Below, piece after piece: positions 44,040 through 52,079 of a stretch of DNA of 64,000 bases. Below the pieces are notes generated by a model. The model did no database searches. It worked only from the letters and a program-made list of their open reading frames with translations, and was not told the DNA's origin. The DNA is from Streptomyces malachitofuscus (GTDB taxonomy: Bacteria > Actinomycetota > Actinomycetes > Streptomycetales > Streptomycetaceae). Numbering within the stretch: the first letter of the stretch is position 1; each line of letters begins with the position of its first letter. A program made the position numbers and the translations under genes. The stretch covers positions 416,386 to 480,385 of the forward strand of contig NZ_BMUF01000006.1 in NCBI RefSeq assembly GCF_014650055.1. The letters run 5' to 3'.

Positions 44040-45310
44040 AACGCGCCCTGATCCTCGCCGCGGCCTCTCTCACCGCATCCCTCGTCACCGTCCCGGCCGC
44101 CGAGGCCTCCGGCTCGCCCTCCCCGCCGCGCACCGGTTTCGAGCGGAGCGAGGGCGCCCGCTGGACCACCCAGCCCGAGGAACAGCGGTTCCTCGCGGCC
44201 GTGGACCGGGCGAGCAGCCGCGTCTCCGTCAGCCGCATCGGCACGACGAAACAGGACCGCCCGCTCCGACTCGTCCGTATCGGCACCGGCGCCACCCCCC
44301 ACACGATGCTGCTCGTGTGCAGTCAGCACGGTGACGAACCCGCCGGCCGCGAGGCCTGTCTGAGCACGGTCCGCGACCTCGCGTACGCCGAGGACCGGGC
44401 GACCCGCCGCTTCCTGGCACGCACCACCGTGCTCGTCGTCCCCACCGCCAACCCCGACGGCCGGGCCGCCGACACCCGCGGCAACAGCGACGGCGTCGAC
44501 ATCAACCGCGACCACCTCGCGCTGCGGACCGCGGAGGGCCGCGCCCTGGCCACCGTCATCCGTGACCGGCGTCCCGACCTGATCTACGACCTGCACGAGT
44601 ACGGCGCCACACCCCCTTATTACGACAAGGACCTGTTCGACCTGTGGCCGCGCAACCTCAACACCCACCCCGCCGTCCACGACGCCGCGCAGACCCTGTC
44701 CCGCGACTACGTGCGCCCCGCCGCCGGGGCCGCCGGGTACTCGACCGGCACCTACGGCATCTGGACGGACCCCGACACCGGTGAACCGATCCGTCAGACG
44801 GCCGGGGACGGACAGGAACGCATCCTGCGCAACATGTCCGGAATCAAACACGGCGTCGGCCTGCTCATCGAGAGCCGCGTCGACCCCCTCACGGACGCCG
44901 AACGGGCTGACCAGGCGCTCAACAGCCGCCGCAGGGTCCACTCCCAGCTCGCCGCCCTGAAGGGTTTGATCCGGTTCTCCGCCGAACGCCGGGGCGGCAT
45001 CGAGGCGGCCACCGCCCGGGCCCGCACCGCCGGATACGCCGACCACGGCCCCGTCCATCTCGGCGGCGCCGACAACGATCCCCCCGAGCCCTCGGAGGTC
45101 ATCGCCGACCCGCCCTGCGGATACCGCCTCACGGCAGGTCAGTACGCCGATGTCGGGGACGAGCTGGTCCTGCACGGCGTGCACGTCCGGAGGGACGGCG
45201 ACGGCGTCGTCGTACCGCTGCGGCAGTCCCTGCGTGCCCTCGTGCCCTTGCTCCTCGACGGGCGGGCCACCTACCACCTGGTGGAGGCGGAGGCCGACAC
45301 GTCCTGCTGA
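44036..45310 (+). CDS. Secreted M14-family zinc carboxypeptidase
   Basis: Exported carboxypeptidase-like protein of 424 aa with a signal peptide (RALILAAASLTASLVTVPAAEA). Zinc ligands His and Glu are in SQHGDEPAGRE (HxxE), the substrate region NPDGRAADTRGNSDGVDINRDH matches the family, and the catalytic Glu is likely in LLIESRVDP. Its ATG overlaps the S15 peptidase stop (ATGA), so both are made together. Together with the M1 peptidase it forms a small secreted peptide-degrading group. Confidence 0.88.
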   Translation: MKRALILAAASLTASLVTVPAAEASGSPSPPRTGFERSEGARWTTQPEEQRFLAAVDRASSRVSVSRIGTTKQDRPLRLVRIGTGATPHTMLLVCSQHGDEPAGREACLSTVRDLAYAEDRATRRFLARTTVLVVPTANPDGRAADTRGNSDGVDINRDHLALRTAEGRALATVIRDRRPDLIYDLHEYGATPPYYDKDLFDLWPRNLNTHPAVHDAAQTLSRDYVRPAAGAAGYSTGTYGIWTDPDTGEPIRQTAGDGQERILRNMSGIKHGVGLLIESRVDPLTDAERADQALNSRRRVHSQLAALKGLIRFSAERRGGIEAATARARTAGYADHGPVHLGGADNDPPEPSEVIADPPCGYRLTAGQYADVGDELVLHGVHVRRDGDGVVVPLRQSLRALVPLLLDGRATYHLVEAEADTSC

Positions 45311-45394
45311 AGAGGTGAGTTTTGCGCCAAAGGTGGTAAGGGGCTATCGGGAGGAGTGCTCTCCGCCCAACTGCTCTGACGAAGGGTGCCGCCT

Positions 45395-47116
45395 GTGACG
45401 CAGGACCAGCACAGCGACAAGGACCACACGGCAGGCCCGCTGCCCGGCTCCGAAGCGGGCCTGCCCGGACGGGAGCGTCCAAGGACCGACGGGGTGGTGT
45501 TCGGCGTCACCGCCGCGCTCACCCTCGCGTTCGTGCTCTGGGGCGCCATCTGGACGGATTCGCTCGAGGACGTCTCCAGCAGCATGCTCGGCGGGCTGAT
45601 GCACAACGGCGGCTGGGGATTCATGCTGGCTGCCTCGGGCTTCGTGGTCTTCGCGCTCTGGCTCGCGGCCAGCCGCTACGGCCGGATCCACCTCGGTGCC
45701 GAGGGTGAGGAGCCGGAGTTCCGGACGGTGTCGTGGATCGCCATGATGTTCAGCGCGGGCATGGGCATCGGCCTGATGTTCTGGGGCGTGAGCGAACCGC
45801 TCGCCCACTACACGGAACCCCCGCCCGGCACCAGTCCGGCCGACTCCGGCGACCGCATGGAAACGGCCATGGCCACCACCCTGTTCCACTGGACGCTCCA
45901 CCCGTGGGCGATCTACGCGGTGGTCGGCCTCGCCATCGCCTACAGCACCTTCCGGCGGCGCCGCCGGCAGACCATCAGTGCCGTGTTCACCCCGCTCATC
46001 GGTGAGAGGAACGCCAACGGCGTCGGCGGCCGGGTCATCGACATGCTCGCCATCATCGCGACGGTCTTCGGCTCCGCGGCCTCGCTCGGTCTCGGGGCGC
46101 TGCAGATCGGGTCCGGGGTCGAGAAGCTCGACTGGATGGACAAGGTCAGCACCGGGCTGCTGGTCGGCATCATCGCGGTACTGACCGTGGCGTTCGTGGC
46201 CTCCGCGGTCTCCGGTGTGGAGAAGGGCATCCAGTGGCTGTCGAACACCAACATGGTGCTGGCCCTGATCCTCGCCGTGTTCGTGTTCGTCGCGGGCCCG
46301 ACCATCCTCATCCTGGACCTGCTGCCCACCTCGGTCTTCGCCTACCTCGGCGACCTGCCCGAACTGGCCGGCCGCACCGAGATCAGCGGCGGCGAGGGCG
46401 TCGCCGACTGGCTCGGCAGCTGGACCGTCTTCTACTGGGCGTGGTGGATCTCCTGGACGCCCTTCGTCGGCATGTTCATCGCCCGCATCAGCCGGGGCCG
46501 GACCATCCGTCAGTTCATCGGCGGGGTCATCCTCGTCCCCAGCACGGTCAGTCTGGTCTGGTTCGCGATCTTCGGCGGCTCGGCGATGCGGCTCCAGGAG
46601 CAGAACCGGCTCGGCGACGAGACGACTCCCGAGGGCCGGCTCTTCGCCGTGCTGCAGGAGTACCCCATCGCCACCGTCACCAGCCTGCTGGTGATGATCC
46701 TCGTCGGCATCTTCTTCGTCTCGGGCGCCGACGCGGCCTCCGTCGTGATGGGCACGCTCTCCCAGAAGGGAGCGCTCGAACCGGGGCGCCTGGTGGTGGT
46801 GTTCTGGGGCGTGGTCACCGGTGCCGTGGCGGCGATCATGCTGATGGTCGGCAGCGGAGAGGGCGACGCGCTGACCGGCCTGCAGAATCTGACGATCCTC
46901 GCGGCGGCTCCGTTCATCATCGTGATGATCTTCATGTGCGTGGCCCTCATGCGCGACCTGCGCCGCGACCCGCTCATCGTGCGGAACCGGATGGGCTCCG
47001 AGGCGGTGGAACTCGCGGTCATCGAGGGCCACAAGAAGTACGACGGCGAATTCGAACTGCGCGTCGGTCCCGGTCGCGGCCCGGACGTCGAGGGCGACCC
47101 CATCGGCAAACACTGA
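45395..47116 (+). CDS. BCCT-family betaine/choline/carnitine transporter
   Basis: A 573-aa membrane transporter with about 12 helices for quaternary ammonium solutes. The BCCT signature includes MMFSAGMGIGLMFWGVSEPLAHY, the tryptophan-rich substrate segment FYWAWWISWTPFVGMFIARISRGRTIRQFI, and GIFFVSGADAASVVMG. The GTG at 45395 is favoured because GAAGG lies nine bases upstream; a GTG three codons earlier has no room for a ribosome site. The charged N-terminal tail and C-terminal stretch EFELRVGPGRG may sense osmotic or ionic conditions. Confidence 0.93.
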   Translation: MTQDQHSDKDHTAGPLPGSEAGLPGRERPRTDGVVFGVTAALTLAFVLWGAIWTDSLEDVSSSMLGGLMHNGGWGFMLAASGFVVFALWLAASRYGRIHLGAEGEEPEFRTVSWIAMMFSAGMGIGLMFWGVSEPLAHYTEPPPGTSPADSGDRMETAMATTLFHWTLHPWAIYAVVGLAIAYSTFRRRRRQTISAVFTPLIGERNANGVGGRVIDMLAIIATVFGSAASLGLGALQIGSGVEKLDWMDKVSTGLLVGIIAVLTVAFVASAVSGVEKGIQWLSNTNMVLALILAVFVFVAGPTILILDLLPTSVFAYLGDLPELAGRTEISGGEGVADWLGSWTVFYWAWWISWTPFVGMFIARISRGRTIRQFIGGVILVPSTVSLVWFAIFGGSAMRLQEQNRLGDETTPEGRLFAVLQEYPIATVTSLLVMILVGIFFVSGADAASVVMGTLSQKGALEPGRLVVVFWGVVTGAVAAIMLMVGSGEGDALTGLQNLTILAAAPFIIVMIFMCVALMRDLRRDPLIVRNRMGSEAVELAVIEGHKKYDGEFELRVGPGRGPDVEGDPIGKH

Positions 47117-47721
47117 CCCTGCCGCCGCCCGCACGTTTCCGGCCCGCTCGCGAGCGCGCGCCAACGGCACACCTGCGCAGCCCGCGACGCCGTCACCGGA
47201 GGTGCTCGGCGAGGAGCGCGGCCGGGAGGGCGCGGCGTGGCGGAGCCCGACCGGCACCGGGGGACCGGCGGGGACCGCCGGCCGCTCCGGCGCACGTGCC
47301 GACTCCGCCTTCCGTCGGCTGCCGGAACGGCCGGGCACCGCCGCGCGGCCGGCCGGTGCGGGAGCGGGTCAGCCCCGGTCGGGCCCGCACATTGGGCCGG
47401 TGGCACGGCCCCGGGCGCGAACCATCACGGCGGCGTCCCGGACGTACACCGAGCCGAGGACCGCCCCTGTCCGGGCATTGACCGCGTCCGACCCACCGTG
47501 CCCGGGTGCTGACGGTTATCCGTGTCCTGGCGCGGGTGGCCCACCGTGCCTTGGCGTGGACGGTTCTCCGTGCTCCGGTGGGCGGCCCACCGTCGCGGGC
47601 TGGGGGGTGTGGTAGGCGGACGCGAGCCCCGGTCGGCTGACGGCTTCCGTCGCGGCGGTCGGTGTGAGTGGCTGGCGCCGCGTGTCCGATCCCGTGCTGC
47701 CGCAGGCGCCCAGCGCCCGGG
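47117..47721. repeat. Gene-free 605 bp with 24-bp tandem repeats
   Basis: No convincing gene is seen between the transporter and the D-amino-acid oxidase. From 47496 to about 47611 there are four to five head-to-tail units of 24 bases starting with CCGTG (starts at 47496, 47520, 47544, 47568 and 47590, the fourth shortened to 22). Read on the plus strand they would give an eight-residue repeat PCxGxDGx within an open frame that has no codon or family support. The remainder is GC-rich with no terminator recognised. Confidence 0.55.
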
Positions 47722-48675
47722 TCAGCCGGTGGCCAGGGTCGCCGCTTCCTCCGCGCAGCCCCAGGCCACGGTGACTCCGCCGCCGCCGTGGCCGTAGTTG
47801 TGGATCAGGACGCCGCCGTCGGGAAGGGCGGCGCGTTCCAGGCGGACCGCGTCGCGGACCGGGCGCAGGCCCACGCGGTGGTCCAGAACGCGGGCGCCGG
47901 CGATCTCCGGGCGCAGCGCCGCACACCGCCGCACGATCGCGTCGGCCACCGCCGGGTCCGGCGCCGTGGACCACGCGTCCTCCTCCGCCGTACCGCCCAG
48001 CACCAGCCGCCCCGGCTGCGGCAGGACGTACGCCGGCGCGCCGTCGGCCCCCGTGGAGACCGTCCACGTTCGGATCCCCGGGTTCTCCACGATCACCAAC
48101 TGCCCCCGCACCGGCCGCACCGACGGATCCGGAACCAGCTCCCGCGCCCCGAGGCCCGTGCAGTTGACCACGACCGGCGCCCCGGTCCCGGCCAGATCCG
48201 CCGCCGTACGCGCCTCGACCACACCCCCCGCCGCCAGGAACCGCTCCCGCAGATACGGCAGATGGGCCGCCATGTCGACGAGCGGCAGCCGGGCCCACAC
48301 CCCCGACCCGCCGGGATACTCCCCGGCCGTCGCCGGGCGCAGCCCCGGCAGCCGCGCGGCGGCCCACACGCCGACGTCGTCCAGCGCCGTTTCGCCCAGT
48401 ACTCCTTCGACCATCCGTACGCCGGTGGTGCCGGGCCGCTCCGCCAGTTCCTCGTACACGTCCAGCGACCGCAGCGCCCACGTGCGCGCCGACGCCACCG
48501 GCTCGACGCGGTACGGCCACCACAGCCCGCCCGCAACCGCCGAGGTGGTCCCCTCGACCGGGTCCCGCGTCCACAGCCGAACCCGTACACCGCGCTCGGC
48601 CAGAACCACGGCCGTGGTCAGCCCGGCGACGCCGCCGCCGATCACCAGTACATCGCAGGCAAGTTCGCTCTCCAT
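47722..48675 (-). CDS. FAD-dependent D-amino-acid oxidase
   Basis: A 317-aa flavin oxidase that turns D-amino acids into 2-oxo acids, ammonia and H2O2. The FAD-binding motif is VLVIGGGVAGLTTAVVLAERG at the N-terminus, PVRGQLVIVENPG lies in the middle, and the C-terminal HNYGHGGGGVTVAWGCA is the typical DAAO signature. The start is taken at MESELACDVL because the nine codons before it are not conserved. Alternative assignment: another FAD-dependent D-amino-acid dehydrogenase. It is divergent from the next gene with 67 bases between. Confidence 0.9.
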   Translation of the reverse strand: MESELACDVLVIGGGVAGLTTAVVLAERGVRVRLWTRDPVEGTTSAVAGGLWWPYRVEPVASARTWALRSLDVYEELAERPGTTGVRMVEGVLGETALDDVGVWAAARLPGLRPATAGEYPGGSGVWARLPLVDMAAHLPYLRERFLAAGGVVEARTAADLAGTGAPVVVNCTGLGARELVPDPSVRPVRGQLVIVENPGIRTWTVSTGADGAPAYVLPQPGRLVLGGTAEEDAWSTAPDPAVADAIVRRCAALRPEIAGARVLDHRVGLRPVRDAVRLERAALPDGGVLIHNYGHGGGGVTVAWGCAEEAATLATG

Positions 48676-48742
48676 CGCGCGGACGTTAGCGGAATATGTC
48701 ATGCCGTGCTCAGGTCCGTCCCGCCGTGGGAATACTCACAGC

Positions 48743-49765
48743 ATGTCTGCCGAGTACGCGACCTTCGGCCTGGCACCGGCGACCAGAGCCGGTGGACTCC
48801 TCGCCAACGGTGACTACCAGGTCCACCGGGACTTCGTCGACTTCGTCGTCGACGGATGCCCGCTGCTCTTCCGGCTCTCCGACCTGGACGCCGTCTCCCC
48901 GCTCGCCTCCGACGTCCCGCCCTCGATCTTCACCGCCCAGGTCCGCAGCCCGCTGCTGGAGACCGAGGCCCCGCTGCCCGCCGGCCGGTACGTCGTCTAC
49001 GGCTGCCCCGAGTGCGAAGACCTCGCCTGCGGCGCGGTCACCGCGGTCATCGAGCACGACGGCGAGGACGTCATCTGGCGGGACTTCGCCTGGCAGACCG
49101 ACACACACGCCGATCTGGAGCTCAACGGCTACCACGGCATAGGCCCGTTCCGCTTCCGTGGCACCGAGTACCGCGCAGCGCTCGCCTCCCTGCTGAACGG
49201 CGACGCCTCCGGCACCCGCCGCCGTGTACTGCTGATCGGCGCCCGGGTCGCCCTCCTGGCCCGGCTCGCCGCCGCCCTGCGCACGATCGGCATCGGCGCC
49301 GACATCGCCCAGAACGCCGACGGCGTCCCCGCCGACGAACTGCGGACCTACGGCGCCGTCGTCTTCGGCCGGTCGGTGGGCGCCGGTGACCGCGACGCCG
49401 TCCGCCGCGCCTTCACCACCGCCGGCGTCGACGTGCCCTGCGTCGACGGTCTCGCCCCGATCGTCCCGCTGCTGGTCGCCCAGACCGAACAGGCCCTGGA
49501 CGGCAGCCCGCCCCGGCAGCGCCGCCTGACGGATCTCACCGCCGCCGACGGCGCCGCGGAGGTCCACGTCACGTCGTCCTGCCGGGTGCGGCTCACCGCC
49601 TTCCGGGTCGACCGCCTCGCCCGCACCCACACACAGGACCTCTTCGACGGCGTCCTGGAACCCGGCCGCCACCGCCTCCCGCTGGACGCCAAGGCGGTCC
49701 GGGGCGAGGCGTACGTCGTGGCGCGCACCGGCGGGACGGTGCTGGTGACGGCCGTGGGGCGCTGA
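48743..49765 (+). CDS. Conserved streptomycete protein of unknown function (annotated oxidoreductase-like)
   Basis: A 340-aa protein. The first half (DYQVHRDFVDFVVDGCPLLFRL, YVVYGCPECEDLACGAVTAVIEHD, IWRDFAWQTDTHADLEL) has a compact beta domain with a CPEC pair, GPFRFRGTEYRAAL closing it. The second half has a Rossmann-like core (RRRVLLIGARVALLARLAAALRTIGIGADIAQNADG). I do not recognise a known active site. The nearby AATACT may be a -10, which would make the mRNA nearly leaderless. Confidence 0.75.
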   Translation: MSAEYATFGLAPATRAGGLLANGDYQVHRDFVDFVVDGCPLLFRLSDLDAVSPLASDVPPSIFTAQVRSPLLETEAPLPAGRYVVYGCPECEDLACGAVTAVIEHDGEDVIWRDFAWQTDTHADLELNGYHGIGPFRFRGTEYRAALASLLNGDASGTRRRVLLIGARVALLARLAAALRTIGIGADIAQNADGVPADELRTYGAVVFGRSVGAGDRDAVRRAFTTAGVDVPCVDGLAPIVPLLVAQTEQALDGSPPRQRRLTDLTAADGAAEVHVTSSCRVRLTAFRVDRLARTHTQDLFDGVLEPGRHRLPLDAKAVRGEAYVVARTGGTVLVTAVGR

Positions 49766-49813
49766 GTACCGGCGCGCGTCCGGGCCCGCGCGGCGACTAG
49801 GATCGGCGGTCTC

Positions 49814-51454
49814 ATGACTGCCACCCTCGTCGCCAGGAACCTCGCCGCCGGGCACGGCGACCGCTCACTGTTCGCCGGGCTCGACCTCGTCGTCGCACCC
49901 GGCGACGTGATCGGTCTGGTCGGTGCCAACGGAGCGGGCAAGTCCACACTGCTGCGTCTGCTCGCCGGGCTCACCGGACCGGAGGAGGGCGAGCTGCGCC
50001 TCTCGCCGCCCACCGCGACCGTCGGTCATCTGCCGCAGGAGCCGGAGCGCCGGCCCGGCGAGACCGTGCGCGGCTTCCTGGCCCGCCGCACCGGAGTCGC
50101 CGAGGCCCAGCGCACCATGGACGAGGCGACCCAGGCACTGGTCGACGGTGCCCCCGGCGCGGACGACGCCTACGCCGCCGCTCTGGAGCGCTGGCTGTCC
50201 CTGGGCGGCGCCGACCTCGACGAGCGCGCCGAGGAGGTCGCCGGCACCCTCGGCCTGGCCGTCGGCCTGGACCAGCCGATGACCTCGCTCTCCGGCGGCC
50301 AGGCCGCCCGCGCCGGACTGGCCTCCCTCCTCCTCTCCCGCTACGACGTGTTCCTCCTCGACGAGCCGACCAACGACCTCGATCTGGACGGCCTGGAGCG
50401 CCTCGAACGCTTCGTCGGCGGGCTGCGCGCCGGAACGGTCGTCGTCAGCCACGACCGCGAGTTCCTCACCCGCACCGTCACCAAGGTCCTCGAACTCGAC
50501 CTCGCCCAGCGGCGGATCAACCTCTACGGCGGTGGCTACGAGGCCTATCTGGAGGAGCGGGACGTGGCCCGCAGGCACGCCCGGGACGAGTACGAGGAGT
50601 ACGCCGACAAGCGGGCCGCCCTCCAGGACCGGGCGCAGATGCAGCGGGCCTGGATGGACAAGGGCGTGAAGAACGCCCGTCGCAAGGCGGGCAACGACAA
50701 CGACAAGATCGGCCGCAAGTTCCGCAGCGAGGCCAGCGAGAAGCAGGCCGCCAAGGCCCGTCAGACACAGCGCATGATCGAACGCCTCGAGGTGGTCGAG
50801 GAGCCGCGCAAGGAGTGGGAACTGCGCATGGAGATCGCGGCGGCCCCGCGCTCCGGAGCGGTGGTGGCCACCCTGCGGGACGCCGAGGTGCGCCGCGGCG
50901 GCTTCACCCTCGGCCCGGTGTCCCTGCAGATCGACTGGGCGGACCGGGTGGCCGTCACCGGCGCCAACGGCGCGGGCAAGTCCACTCTGCTCGGCGCCCT
51001 GCTGGGCCGCGTCCCGCTCGACTCCGGCCACGCCGCCCTGGGCTCAGGCGTCCTGCTCGGCGAGGTCGACCAGGCCCGCGCGCTGTTCCACGGCCCGGAA
51101 ACCCTGCTCGACGCGTTCCGCCCGGCGGTCCCCGGTCTGCAACCGTCCGACATCCGCACCCTGCTGGCCAAGTTCGGTCTCAAGGCGGACCACGTCGTGC
51201 GCCCCGCGGCCACCCTCTCCCCGGGGGAGCGCACCCGCGCGGCCCTCGCCCTCCTCCAGGGCCGGGGCGTCAACCTGCTGGTCCTCGACGAGCCGACCAA
51301 CCACCTCGACCTGCCCGCCATCGAACAGCTTGAGTCGGCCCTGGACGCCTACGAAGGCACCCTGCTGCTGGTCACCCACGACCGCCGCATGCTGGACGCG
51401 GTCCGTGTGACCCGCCGTCTGGAGGTCGCCGACGGCAAGGTGACCGAGCGCTAA
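49814..51454 (+). CDS. ABC-F ATPase (second copy in window)
   Basis: Soluble tandem ABC ATPase of 546 aa. Module 1: GANGAGKST, SLSGGQAARAGLA, LLDEPTNDLD and SHDREFL; linker rich in charged helices (RRHARDEYEEYADKRAALQDRAQMQRAWMDKGVKNARRKA); module 2: GANGAGKST, LSPGERTRAALA, LVLDEPTNHLD and THDRRML. It belongs to the actinobacterial housekeeping branch rather than the inducible resistance branch: there is only a short upstream gap with TAGGAT about ten bases before the ATG and no leader. It ends three bases into the converging gene. Confidence 0.92.
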   Translation: MTATLVARNLAAGHGDRSLFAGLDLVVAPGDVIGLVGANGAGKSTLLRLLAGLTGPEEGELRLSPPTATVGHLPQEPERRPGETVRGFLARRTGVAEAQRTMDEATQALVDGAPGADDAYAAALERWLSLGGADLDERAEEVAGTLGLAVGLDQPMTSLSGGQAARAGLASLLLSRYDVFLLDEPTNDLDLDGLERLERFVGGLRAGTVVVSHDREFLTRTVTKVLELDLAQRRINLYGGGYEAYLEERDVARRHARDEYEEYADKRAALQDRAQMQRAWMDKGVKNARRKAGNDNDKIGRKFRSEASEKQAAKARQTQRMIERLEVVEEPRKEWELRMEIAAAPRSGAVVATLRDAEVRRGGFTLGPVSLQIDWADRVAVTGANGAGKSTLLGALLGRVPLDSGHAALGSGVLLGEVDQARALFHGPETLLDAFRPAVPGLQPSDIRTLLAKFGLKADHVVRPAATLSPGERTRAALALLQGRGVNLLVLDEPTNHLDLPAIEQLESALDAYEGTLLLVTHDRRMLDAVRVTRRLEVADGKVTER

Positions 51455-52008
51455 CGGGCGGTCAGCCGACGGGCCAGGCCCGGGTAGTCGACGACGCAGC
51501 CGTCGTCGTCGAACTCCAGGTCGCTGCTGAAGTCCCCCGACGCGTAGCGGACGCGCCGGGGACCCAGATGCGTGTACGTCTGCAGCGACGGCCGCACCCC
51601 GAGGTCGGGCACGGACACCCACGCCATCAGGAACTCCCGCTCGCCCGGCCGTCGGTGCAGTTCGTGCCGCAGCACCGGCATGGTGTTGGTCAGCGGGCAG
51701 AGCCCCAGATCGCAGTCGAGCGCGCCGGCCGGCCCGGGCGCCCGCTCACCGTTCGCCGTCCAGCCGCCCCGTCCGTCGTGGAGCAGTTCGAGCGTACGGG
51801 TGCCGGAGGCGTCCTCGGCCGTCACCGTCAGCCGCCTGGTCACGAAACCGTCCGCGGTCTGAAGGTCGTAGGTGATCCAGTACGGCTCCGGGACGGTCCC
51901 GGCGGCCCGGCCGCGGGCGCGCAGCGCCCCTTCGCCGAACTCGACCCAGGCCGTCTCCAAGCCCCCGCTCGCGGTGACGTCCCACGTGATGACGCGAGAT
52001 CCCGGCAT
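51451..52008 (-). CDS. Glycolipid-binding-domain protein (DUF family PF06475-like)
   Basis: A 185-aa protein matching the putative glycolipid-binding family. It begins RVITWDVTASGGLETAWVEF and ends YASGDFSSDLEFDDDGCVVDYPGLARRL, the YPGLARR motif being typical of the family. Beta-rich; the ligand is not proven. It overlaps the ABC-F stop (shared bases 51452-51453) and lies downstream of tex on the same strand, past a strong terminator. Confidence 0.8.
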   Translation of the reverse strand: MPGSRVITWDVTASGGLETAWVEFGEGALRARGRAAGTVPEPYWITYDLQTADGFVTRRLTVTAEDASGTRTLELLHDGRGGWTANGERAPGPAGALDCDLGLCPLTNTMPVLRHELHRRPGEREFLMAWVSVPDLGVRPSLQTYTHLGPRRVRYASGDFSSDLEFDDDGCVVDYPGLARRLTAR

Positions 52009-52029
52009 GCCGCCACCCTACGCGCGGCG

Positions 52030-52070
52030 CGGGCCCGGCTCCTCGCACCGCCGCGCGGGAGCCGGGCCCG
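52030..52070 (-). terminator. Terminator after tex
   Basis: CGGGCCCGGCTCC (52030-52042) and its complement GGAGCCGGGCCCG (52058-52070) form a 13-bp stem with a GC-rich 15-base loop just past the tex stop. No T-run follows. It should stop most tex transcription before the glycolipid-binding gene. Confidence 0.75.
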
Positions 52071-52079
52071 GCACGCTGC

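Noticed and set aside
47117..47495. Possible short genes in either strand of the gap after the BCCT transporter
   Set aside because: Arg/Gly/Pro-rich translations, no ribosome site, no family similarity.
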